Source of the DNA: CAYOHG01 sp964465125
GTDB lineage: Bacteria; Planctomycetota; Phycisphaerae; UBA1845; Fen-1342
Direction of reading: 5' to 3'
Assembly: GCA_964465125.1 (NCBI GenBank)
Contig: CAYXIO010000003.1
Span: 62,001-126,000 of the forward strand
DNA: 64,000 nucleotides
The notes under the pieces were generated by a model, which did no database searches, had not been told where the DNA came from, and saw only the letters and a list, made by a program, of their open reading frames with translations. This document shows, one piece after another, positions 1 through 7,125 of this stretch (its first letter is position 1; each line of letters begins with the position of its first letter). The translations under genes were made by a program, and so were the position numbers.

Positions 1-720
1 GGCGCGCCGCCCACGGAGCGTCGCAAGAACCTCCGCCGCCGCCAGCGCGACGATCGCCAGCAGCGTGGTTTCCTTGCATAGCACCGCGGCCGCCAGCAGC
101 AATCCCGCCAGCGTCCCCCGGTCGCGCCGAAACGCGACCAGCCCCGCCAGCAGAAACGCCGCCGCCGCGATCTCGGTCAGGTCACGCGCGACGGTCAGCA
201 CGAAACCGGGGTAGCAGGACACGAGCAACCCCAGCAGCGCGTGCCCGCCGGCAAGCTGCGTGTAGCGCGCCGCGAAGTACGCCACCGCGCCCAAGCCGGC
301 GAAATTGACTAGCACCATCGCGGCGGGAATCCGCTCGGGCCGGCCGAGCGCGGCGAGCCGCGCGAGCAGCGGGTAGCCGATCCGCTGCTGACGATACGCG
401 GGCACATCCAGCGTGATGCCGAAGTCGCGCACGCGGCGGGTCAGCGGGTCGAGCGCGAGGCGATAGTAATACTGCCCGTCATAGCCCGAGGAACCGGCCC
501 GCACGCGCAGCCCCGCCGGAACTTCGGCCGGCGCGCAGAACTCATCTCCCGCCAGCACGAAGCGCGACACGTCGTTGTCGAGCTTGTGCAGCCGCAGGCC
601 GAGGAACAGCGCGTACAGAACGGCCGTGATCGCGACGGCGGCCCAGGCGCTGTTCAGCCGCGCAAGCCACCAGCCGATCGAAGCCGGGGCGCGCGGGTCA
701 GGCGATTCGTTGCGCGGCAA
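1..720 (-). CDS. Polytopic membrane protein, GT-C glycosyltransferase-like (3' part outside window)
   Basis: Partial gene: 240 codons are visible and the C-terminus lies beyond the window edge. The product is an integral membrane protein. A first hydrophobic segment is near residues 26-43, an extra-membrane stretch carries YDGQYYY (80-86), and further hydrophobic segments follow from about residue 132, 160 and 185. A YDGQxYYR motif after the first membrane helix is common in uncharacterised polytopic proteins that resemble GT-C glycosyltransferases, which use lipid-linked sugars; this assignment is by resemblance only. The first usable start is a TTG three bases after the metF stop, in the same frame as metF, so the two genes are probably translated together. 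The start codon is the least certain part. Confidence 0.6.
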   Translation of the reverse strand, partial: MPRNESPDPRAPASIGWWLARLNSAWAAVAITAVLYALFLGLRLHKLDNDVSRFVLAGDEFCAPAEVPAGLRVRAGSSGYDGQYYYRLALDPLTRRVRDFGITLDVPAYRQQRIGYPLLARLAALGRPERIPAAMVLVNFAGLGAVAYFAARYTQLAGGHALLGLLVSCYPGFVLTVARDLTEIAAAAFLLAGLVAFRRDRGTLAGLLLAAAVLCKETTLLAIVALAAAEVLATLRGRRA

Positions 721-723
721 GCC

Positions 724-1626
724 TCAGTCCCACCAGCCCGCCGGCGTACGCGCGGGCGGATAGACCGTCTGGATCGCCTTCAGGATGGTGCGCGTCGCGG
801 GCGAGCGGTTCAGCGTGTAGAAGTGAATGCCCGGCGCGCCGCGGTGCAGCAGCTCGAGGCACTGCGCCGTCGCGTGGGCCACCCCCAGCGCCAGGACCGC
901 GTTCGAGTCGTGCTCGTTGCGGCGCAGCTCGCTCATCAGCGATTCGGGGATGGTCGCGCCGCACATCCGGGTGAATCGCTCGACCTGCCCGACGTTGGTG
1001 ATCGGCATGATGCCCGGGATGATCGGCACGCCGATGCCCATCGCCCGCGCCCGCGCGACGAACTCGAAGTACTTCTGGTTGTCGAAAAAGAGCTGCGTGA
1101 CGAGGAATTCGACGCCCGCGTCGAGCTTCCGCTTGAGATGCTGCATATCCTGCTCGAGCGACGGCGCTTCGACGTGCTTCTCAGGGTAGCACGCGCCGCC
1201 CAGACAGAAGCGGTGGCTCGCCCGCACGAACGCGGCCAGCTCGCTGGCGTAGCGAAACCCGTCCGGGTGAGGATTGAATTCGCCCTGCTCGCGCGGCGGA
1301 TCTCCGCGCAGCGCGAGGACGTTGTCGACGCCCGCGTCGCGCAACGTGTCCAGGATCTCGGTCAGCTCGCCGCGCGAGGAGCCGACGCAGGTCAGGTGCG
1401 CCATCGCCTCGATGCCGTAGTCCCGGCGAATGTGCGCGACGAGATCGACCGTCTGGCGGCGCGTGCTGCCGCCGGCGCCGTAGGTCACGGATACGTAGGT
1501 CGGCCGCAGGTCGTGCAGTTGCGCGATCGTCTCGCGCAGAGTGGCGAAACCCTCCGTCGTCTTCGGCGGGAAGAACTCGAACGACAGGCAGGGGCGCCCG
1601 CACGACAGCAGCTCGCGGATTCGCAT
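724..1626 (-). CDS. metF: 5,10-methylenetetrahydrofolate reductase
   Basis: FAD enzyme that reduces 5,10-methylene-THF to 5-methyl-THF, feeding methionine synthesis in the cytoplasm. The 300-residue length is normal for bacterial MetF. The N-terminal FEFFPPKT motif (catalytic Glu of the TIM barrel), YVSVTYGAGGSTR, the ALRGDPP loop and the late GIMPITN segment are all present and in family order. The ATG start is preceded by a weak purine stretch. The gene directly precedes a membrane-protein gene on the same strand with a 3-base gap, which looks like an operon of convenience rather than a functional pair. Confidence 0.95.
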   Translation of the reverse strand: MRIRELLSCGRPCLSFEFFPPKTTEGFATLRETIAQLHDLRPTYVSVTYGAGGSTRRQTVDLVAHIRRDYGIEAMAHLTCVGSSRGELTEILDTLRDAGVDNVLALRGDPPREQGEFNPHPDGFRYASELAAFVRASHRFCLGGACYPEKHVEAPSLEQDMQHLKRKLDAGVEFLVTQLFFDNQKYFEFVARARAMGIGVPIIPGIMPITNVGQVERFTRMCGATIPESLMSELRRNEHDSNAVLALGVAHATAQCLELLHRGAPGIHFYTLNRSPATRTILKAIQTVYPPARTPAGWWD

Positions 1627-1772
1627 GGTCTCTCGTCAATAGGTCGGCCGCCGCAGCAGCAGTAGAATGGCCTCGCGGCGTTGCCGAGCACCGAAATCGA
1701 CACTGCGGACTATACCCGCGCCCGCGCGGCTCGCGCAGCCCCGGCCGCCTTTTCCAACCCGCGCAGGCTGGC

Positions 1773-1778
1773 TATCAT
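1773..1778 (+). promoter_or_regulatory. Putative -10 box of etfBA
   Basis: TATCAT about 80 bases before etfB, in the non-coding stretch between metF and etfB. No good -35 hexamer is seen at 16-18 bases upstream. Proposed because TAnnAT boxes recur upstream of many genes here. Confidence 0.3.
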
Positions 1779-1860
1779 CGCTCTTCCGGCGTCGGACGGC
1801 GCGCCGAACATGCCGGGGGTCGCCGCCTCTGCCGGTCGGGTCGCCTTCGCAGGAGTCAGC

Positions 1861-2655
1861 ATGAAGATCCTGGTCGTGATCAAGCAGGTTCCCGATTCGA
1901 CCACCAACATCCGCATCCGCCCCGATGGGGAGGACATCGAGCGGGCCGGGGTGAAGATGGTCGTGAACCCCTTCGACGAGTTCGCCATCGAGCTTGCCGT
2001 GCAGCTTCGCGAGAAGCGCAAGGATGTCGAGGCGGTCACCGCGCTGGCCGTCGGACCGCCGAGCGCCGCCGAGGCCATCCGCACCGCGCTGGCGGTCGGC
2101 GCCGACGACGGCATTCACCTTCAGGACGAGGCCTTCGACCAGCTCGACGAGCTCCGGCAGGCCCGCCTGATCGCCGCCGTCGTGAAGGACCGCGGTTTCA
2201 GCCTCATCATCCGCGGCAAGCAGGAGATCGACCTCGACAGCGGCCAGCTCGGGCCGGCGCTGGCCGAAGCGCTCGACCTGCCGCACGTCGGCGCGGTCAC
2301 CGCGCTTCAGCTCGCCGACGACGGCGCAAAGGCCAGCGCCAATCGCCGCGTCGAAGGCGCCGAGGAGATCGTCGAGTTCTCCCTGCCGGCGGTGCTGACG
2401 ATCGACAAGGGCCTGGTCGAGATGCGCTATCCGTCGCTGCCGAACCTGATGAAGGCCAAGAAGAAGCCGCTGGCGACGCTCAAGGCAGCCGACGTGCCGG
2501 CCCTGGCGGAGCTCGCCAAGGGCGCGGGCGGAACCCGCATGCACAAGCTCGAACCCCCGCCGCAGAAGGCCGCCGGCAAGATTCTCAGCGGCGAGGCGGC
2601 CGAGACGGCCGGTCAGCTCGTCAAGCTGCTGCGCGAGGAAGCGAAGGTGATCTAG
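1861..2655 (+). CDS. etfB: Electron transfer flavoprotein beta subunit
   Basis: Beta subunit of the EtfAB heterodimer, which accepts electrons from acyl-CoA and other dehydrogenases and passes them to the quinone pool through ETF:quinone oxidoreductase. The 264-residue length is typical. Recognisable features are the MKILVVIKQVPD N-terminus, VVNPFDEFAIE, the IIRGKQEIDLDSGQLGP segment, and the C-terminal NLMKAKKKPL signature with the AMP-site region. An AGGAG lies 7 bases before the chosen ATG; a longer upstream frame has no family support. etfA follows after about 100 bases on the same strand. Confidence 0.95.
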   Translation: MKILVVIKQVPDSTTNIRIRPDGEDIERAGVKMVVNPFDEFAIELAVQLREKRKDVEAVTALAVGPPSAAEAIRTALAVGADDGIHLQDEAFDQLDELRQARLIAAVVKDRGFSLIIRGKQEIDLDSGQLGPALAEALDLPHVGAVTALQLADDGAKASANRRVEGAEEIVEFSLPAVLTIDKGLVEMRYPSLPNLMKAKKKPLATLKAADVPALAELAKGAGGTRMHKLEPPPQKAAGKILSGEAAETAGQLVKLLREEAKVI

Positions 2656-2668
2656 ACGCCGGGCACGC

Positions 2669-2692
2669 CAGGCCGTAGCGCTTGACGGCCTG
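2669..2692 (+). other. Intercistronic hairpin between etfB and etfA
   Basis: CAGGCCGT and ACGGCCTG form an 8-bp perfect stem with an 8-base loop, just after the etfB stop. No T-run follows, so it is not a classic terminator. It may affect mRNA stability or the relative expression of the two subunits (inference). Confidence 0.4.
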
Positions 2693-2762
2693 CGGAGGCG
2701 CCATGAGACGTACGGCCCGGACGAGAGGATTCGGACGCAATTGACCTGACCAGGGCACCGCC

Positions 2763-3755
2763 ATGACCAATGACATCCTCGTTTTCGCCGAACAGCGTGA
2801 GAACAAGCTCCACCCCGCCGCCACGCAGCTTCTCACTGCGGCCCGGGCCCTGGCCCAGGCCAGCGGCGGCAAGGTCGTCGCGTGCTTGATCGGCGACGCG
2901 CTCAACCAGGCCGCGGACGCGCTCGCGCAGGCCGGCGTCGACGCGCTCATCACCGTCAGCGACCCGGCCCTGAAGCTCTACTCACCGCTGCGCTACCGCG
3001 CCGCGCTGTCCGCGGTCGTGCAGAAGGTCCAGCCGCGCGTGCTGCTTCTGACCGCGTCGTTCCTGGGCCGCGACCTGGCGCCGCGCGTCGCGCTGCGCTC
3101 CAACGCCGGCCTCGCCACCGACGTGATCGAGCTGTCGTTCGCCGCCGACGGCGCTCTTGACGTCCGCCGGCCGGTCTACAACGGCAAGGCCACCGCGCAC
3201 GTCCTGTTCCCCAAGGATAAGCTCGCCCTCGCCTCGATCCGCCCGAACGTCTTCGCCCCCGCAGCCTCCACCGGCGGCAGCGCGGCCCGCGAAGCCCTGC
3301 CCTTCCAGCCCGCACCTGGAGACGACCGCGTCGCCACCCGCGAGATCGCCAAGAGCGGCGGCGGCGAAAAAGATGTCACCGAGGCCGACGTCGTCGTCTC
3401 CGGCGGACGCTCGCTCAAGAGCGAGGAGAATTTCAAGATCCTGCGCGCGCTGGCCCGTGAGCTCGACGCCGCCGTCGGCGCAAGCCGCGCCGCCTGCGAC
3501 GCCGGCTACCAACCGCACACGCGCCAGGTCGGCCTGACCGGCAAGACCGTCACGCCCAAGCTCTACATCGCCTGCGGCATCAGCGGCGCCATTCAACACC
3601 TCGCCGGCATGCGCGGCAGCAAGGTCATCGTCGCGATCAACACCGACAAGGAAGCGCCGATCTTCAAGGTCGCCGACTACGGCATCGTCGACGACCTGTT
3701 CAAGGTGGTCCCGGCGTTGACGCAGGCGATTCACAAGTTGAAGGCCGGCGGCTGA
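2763..3755 (+). CDS. etfA: Electron transfer flavoprotein alpha subunit
   Basis: FAD-binding partner of EtfB; 330 residues. The C-terminal FAD domain shows the hallmark order: SGGRSLKSEENFKIL, then QVGLTGKTVTPKLYIACGIS, GAIQHLAGM, INTDKEAPIFKVADYGI and DDLFKVVP. The N-terminal half has the nucleotide-binding-like fold typical of the family. The internal motifs for FAD are intact, so the pair should be functional. The spacing to etfB is larger than in most etf operons and includes a hairpin. Confidence 0.95.
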   Translation: MTNDILVFAEQRENKLHPAATQLLTAARALAQASGGKVVACLIGDALNQAADALAQAGVDALITVSDPALKLYSPLRYRAALSAVVQKVQPRVLLLTASFLGRDLAPRVALRSNAGLATDVIELSFAADGALDVRRPVYNGKATAHVLFPKDKLALASIRPNVFAPAASTGGSAAREALPFQPAPGDDRVATREIAKSGGGEKDVTEADVVVSGGRSLKSEENFKILRALARELDAAVGASRAACDAGYQPHTRQVGLTGKTVTPKLYIACGISGAIQHLAGMRGSKVIVAINTDKEAPIFKVADYGIVDDLFKVVPALTQAIHKLKAGG

Positions 3756-3757
3756 GC

Positions 3758-4549
3758 ATGCGAACGCTGCGCCCGCGGCTCACCGTCGCGGTCTTCGTCG
3801 CCGTCGCGCTCGCGTTCGGTGCGCTTCGCGCGGCGCGCGCCGCGCCGCCGGCAGGTCCCGCGTCCGCCCCCGCGACTTCTCAGCCTTCTACCGTCGATCT
3901 GCGTCCGCGCTTGCACGAGCTGGGGCTGGTGCCGCGGCCGCAGGGCGCGCGCGGCACGTGCTCAATCTTCACGGCCTGCGAGGCGATCGAGTTCGCGGTC
4001 GCTCGCCAGACGGGCAAGGCTCAGCGGCTCAGCCCCGAGTATCTGAATTGGGCCGCCGGCCAGGCCGCGGGCCGTCCTTCCGACGGGAACTTCTTCCACA
4101 ACGCGCTGGCGGGCTTCGAGCGTCATGGCATCTGCCGCGAATCCGCCATGCCCTACGAGGCCGCGTTCGACGCCAACCGCGCGCCGTCCGCCGACGCCGC
4201 CGCCGAGGCCGCCCGCGTCCGCGAGCAATCGCGCGGCGTGCTGCAAGTGCGTTGGATTGTCCCCTGGCAGCCCGATCGTTTCGGCGTGGACGAGGAGCGA
4301 TTCGCCGAGATCAAGCGTGTGCTGGCGCTGGGGTACCCGGTCGCCGCGGGATCTTCTCACAGCCGCCTGCTGGTCGGTTTCCGCGACGACGCGAGCCAGC
4401 CCGGCGGCGGGACGTTCATCACCGAGGATTCCGCCCTCAACCGCTTCGACGAGGTCAGCTACGAATTCGTCCGCAAGCACGTCGCAGACGTGTTCTGGGT
4501 GGAAGTGGTGACGCAGCCGACGCCCGCGGACACGGACGCGAAGCCGTAG
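3758..4549 (+). CDS. Exported papain-like (C1 family) cysteine peptidase homologue
   Basis: 263 residues with a signal peptide (hydrophobic core about residues 8-28, ending ARA). The mature part resembles C1 peptidases: a QGARGTCSIF segment places the nucleophile at Cys68, RLSPEYLNWAA matches the family LSEQxL region, and His201 in SSHSRLLVGF matches the catalytic His. The position of the usual catalytic-dyad-supporting Asn (NSW motif) appears to be Asp224 in FITEDSA, with the following Trp also lost. It may therefore be a weakened or specialised peptidase. It starts 2 bases after the etfA stop, but no functional link to ETF is evident. Confidence 0.65.
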   Translation: MRTLRPRLTVAVFVAVALAFGALRAARAAPPAGPASAPATSQPSTVDLRPRLHELGLVPRPQGARGTCSIFTACEAIEFAVARQTGKAQRLSPEYLNWAAGQAAGRPSDGNFFHNALAGFERHGICRESAMPYEAAFDANRAPSADAAAEAARVREQSRGVLQVRWIVPWQPDRFGVDEERFAEIKRVLALGYPVAAGSSHSRLLVGFRDDASQPGGGTFITEDSALNRFDEVSYEFVRKHVADVFWVEVVTQPTPADTDAKP

Positions 4550-4560
4550 GCAATTCCGGC

Positions 4561-4588
4561 CCTTCAGCCTTCCGCCTTCCGCCTTCAA
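4561..4588. repeat. Heptamer tandem repeat, four units
   Basis: Four head-to-tail 7-mers, CCTTCAG, CCTTCCG, CCTTCCG and CCTTCAA, fill the gap between two convergent genes. A second heptamer array with the same TTC spacing is found at 47272-47313. These resemble short tandemly repeated repetitive elements known from other bacteria. Confidence 0.6.
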
Positions 4589-4607
4589 CCCTCCTCCCCA
4601 CCATCCC

Positions 4608-5546
4608 CTAATCCTCGCAACTGTGCCGAAACGCGTCGTCCAAGTCCGCCGGCAGGACCAGCGTCCGCAACCCCGCCGCCGCCGAGTCCGCACACAACGC
4701 CGCGCGCGACATGGCGTTGTTCACGTACGTACTCGCGTACTCGGCGTTGAAGACCGCCTTGCCGGCTGCGACGAACGGCACCAGCAGGTCGCACTCATCA
4801 TATTGGTGACACTGCTCGTTCAGCGCGAAATCAAAATACTCCACCAATTGCGCAACCTGGTCGAGGTCGTTCTTCAGCCCGACGCACAACCCGCGATGGT
4901 GGGCCTCGTTGGCGACGTACCGGTTGAACGCAAGCTGGTCCGCCACGCTCAGGTCAAACCCGCTGTCATTGGCGTATCCATCCACGTTGTCCGGCTCGAC
5001 GCAATCGCAGCCCTTGTCCGCGGCCAGGTCGAGCCGGGCGGCGACGATCTGCCGAACCGCGTCCGAGCGAATGTCCAGCCAGCGCTCGTCCGCGAAACCG
5101 TCCAGCGTGGTTCCCAGCACGCCCGCGGGAAAATCGCCCGCGTCGGGCCGGAAATCCTCATACGAGCCGGCCGAGAAATAGCACACCACGCGCCGGCCGG
5201 CGGCCTGCAGCGCCGCGATCTCCGCCGCACTCGTCTCGAACAGGTCCACGTCGTAGACGTCCACGTCGTAGGATGTATTGAGCACCCCGGACGCGTCTGG
5301 CTGAAGCTGCCACTGCCAGGTGGTGTCGGTCGCGGGCCTGAACCAGGCGCCTCCGGTCGCCGGCGGGTAGCCGGGGTCGATCGCCGCGCCCCCGCCGCTT
5401 GCGTTGTCGTTTTCGTCGCCGTTATTCGTATTGGGGTTGCAGCCGCCCACTGCGGCCCACGCCACGGCCAGCATGCTCAGCAGCGGCGTCCATCGCCGCG
5501 CGGTCCGCAGTCGGTCCAACAGAGCCGAAGAATCCGCACGATTCAT
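4608..5546 (-). CDS. Lipoprotein with GH114-type (endo alpha-1,4 polygalactosaminidase-like) domain
   Basis: 312 residues. The N-terminus is a lipoprotein signal with lipobox ending at Cys36 (AAVGGC), then an Asn/Gly-rich linker. From about residue 65 the sequence follows the GH114/TM1410 TIM-barrel family: WQWQLQ, DVDVYDVDLFET, VVCYFSAGSYEDFRPD, ERWLDIRSD, CDCVEPDNVDGY and GLKND. The family includes enzymes that cut galactosamine-containing exopolysaccharide; the exact substrate here is unknown. The candidate acid residues in the YDVD and VEPDNVD segments are kept. It lies 6 bases downstream of the PilT-like gene and is probably co-transcribed with it. Confidence 0.8.
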   Translation of the reverse strand: MNRADSSALLDRLRTARRWTPLLSMLAVAWAAVGGCNPNTNNGDENDNASGGGAAIDPGYPPATGGAWFRPATDTTWQWQLQPDASGVLNTSYDVDVYDVDLFETSAAEIAALQAAGRRVVCYFSAGSYEDFRPDAGDFPAGVLGTTLDGFADERWLDIRSDAVRQIVAARLDLAADKGCDCVEPDNVDGYANDSGFDLSVADQLAFNRYVANEAHHRGLCVGLKNDLDQVAQLVEYFDFALNEQCHQYDECDLLVPFVAAGKAVFNAEYASTYVNNAMSRAALCADSAAAGLRTLVLPADLDDAFRHSCED

Positions 5547-5552
5547 GGCACA

Positions 5553-6695
5553 TCAGCCCTCCACCCGGGACATTTCGTCCAGAAAGGATTGCGGGTGGTT
5601 GGCGTACTTCTCCGCTTCCAGCGGCGAGACCGCCCCGGCCCGCACCAACCGCGCCAGCGAGCGCTCCAGCGTCGTCATGCGCTGCTCGGGCACGTCGCGC
5701 GTCTGGCTTTGCATCTGGGAGTAAATCTGCTCGATCTTCTGAAGTCGAATCAGGTTGGAGACTCCATAAGTGTTGTTGAGCACCTCCATGGCGGCGACGC
5801 GCCCGTTACCCTCGTTGCGGGGGATCAGCTTCTGCGAGAGGATGTACGCCAGGCCGAGTGAAAGCTGGCTGGCGACCTCGTCCTGCCGGCTGGGAGGGAA
5901 CATATCCAGCAGCCGCGTGATCGTGCCGCGCGCGTCGCGCGTGTGCAGGGTGGAGAAAACCAGGTGCCCCGTCTCGGCGGCGGTCAGTGTCCAGGCGGTG
6001 GACTCCCGGTCGCGCATCTCGCCGACGAAGATCACGTCCGGGTCCTCGCGCAGGCAGTCGCGCAGCCCGCGCTCGAAGCTGGGCACGTCACGCCCTACCT
6101 CGCGCTGCGAGATGATCGACTGCTTGCTCTTCAGCCGATACTCGATCGGATCTTCGAGCGTGATGACCCGGCAGGATTGCGTTTCGGCGATGCGGTTCAC
6201 CAGCGAGGCGATCGTGGTCGACTTGCCCGCCCCGGTCACGCCCGTGACGATCACCAGCCCGGCCTGCCGCTCGAGAATGTCTCGCCAGACGGCGTTGGGA
6301 AAGCCGATGGACTCGATCGACGGCGGCTCCGGCTGCAGCGCGCGGATGGCCAGGACCATCCCGTCGTTGTCGTGAAAGATGTTGATGCGGAATTGCAGCG
6401 ACTCGGTGATGAACGACGTGTCTGCCGAGCGGTTGGTCTGAAGGTTCTGCCACTCCGTATCGCTGAGAAACGCCCGGGCGATCGCGTGCACGGTCGGCGC
6501 GTCGAGCGGAGGGGCCTTCATGCGTTGCAGGTCGCCGTCCACGCGGTACACCGGCGGCACGCCGGCCTTCAGGTGCAGGTCGCTGACGCGCATCGCCCCG
6601 TGCCGCGCGAAGTATTCCAGCAGGTCGCGGCCGCTCAGCTTCCGCTCCTCGCTGACCGCATAGACCTTGGTATCGAGCGTGATGGGGGCTGACAC
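5553..6695 (-). CDS. pilT: PilT/PilU-type type IV pilus retraction ATPase
   Basis: Cytoplasmic hexameric motor ATPase of the PilT class, 380 residues. Visible motifs: an N-terminal domain with RVSDLHLKAG, the AIRAL motif (116-120), Walker A GVTGAGKST (152-160), Asp box LEDPIEY (180-186), Walker B DPDVIFVGEMRD (218-229), and the His box STLHTRDA. The start is GTG with GAGGAG about 7 bases upstream. No pilin, pilM-Q, pilB or pilC gene is nearby, so it is an isolated copy. PilT or PilU cannot be separated by sequence reading alone. Confidence 0.88.
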   Translation of the reverse strand: MSAPITLDTKVYAVSEERKLSGRDLLEYFARHGAMRVSDLHLKAGVPPVYRVDGDLQRMKAPPLDAPTVHAIARAFLSDTEWQNLQTNRSADTSFITESLQFRINIFHDNDGMVLAIRALQPEPPSIESIGFPNAVWRDILERQAGLVIVTGVTGAGKSTTIASLVNRIAETQSCRVITLEDPIEYRLKSKQSIISQREVGRDVPSFERGLRDCLREDPDVIFVGEMRDRESTAWTLTAAETGHLVFSTLHTRDARGTITRLLDMFPPSRQDEVASQLSLGLAYILSQKLIPRNEGNGRVAAMEVLNNTYGVSNLIRLQKIEQIYSQMQSQTRDVPEQRMTTLERSLARLVRAGAVSPLEAEKYANHPQSFLDEMSRVEG

Positions 6696-6705
6696 GCGCT
6701 TCTCC

Positions 6706-7029
6706 TCAGGCTGGGGGCGGGCGCCACGCGGGGTAGCACGCGTCGTAGCACGCGCGACACAGCTTCTCCCCGTTCGGCAGGTAGTGTATCTCGCGTGAGA
6801 CGCTTCGGCAGGCCTGGCATTGCCCGCGCCCGGTCGGCGGATAAGCTGAGCCGTCCGCGCGGCGCGACTGTCGGCGCTCCCGCTCCGCGGTCCGCCGCGC
6901 CAGCCAGTGCCACCAACCGGCCCGCACGCCGGCCCAGGCGACGATCATCAGAATCAGCAGCAGTGTGCCGACAAACAGGAAGCCGATCAGGAAGCTCAGG
7001 TTCAGGACAAACATCACTTGGCTCGGCAT
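6706..7029 (-). CDS. Small membrane protein with C-terminal zinc ribbon
   Basis: 107 residues. One long hydrophobic segment (about residues 7-35) is followed by a basic stretch (TAERERRQSRR) and a CxxC pair of zinc-ribbon type: CQACRS and CRACYDAC, with SREIHYLPNGEKLC between them. ATG is chosen because GGAG lies 7 bases upstream; a TTG 12 bases earlier is possible. The function is unknown. It precedes pilT on the same strand with a gap of about 10 bases, and is divergent from the histidine kinase gene. Confidence 0.65.
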   Translation of the reverse strand: MPSQVMFVLNLSFLIGFLFVGTLLLILMIVAWAGVRAGWWHWLARRTAERERRQSRRADGSAYPPTGRGQCQACRSVSREIHYLPNGEKLCRACYDACYPAWRPPPA

Positions 7030-7125
7030 GCGGGTCTCCAAGCGTCCGCTCCGCTAGGATACCCGTCGCATCAGGGCGGCGGAGCCCGGTCTACCGCCGA
7101 GGCGGAACTTGAGGAGGAATGCGCG

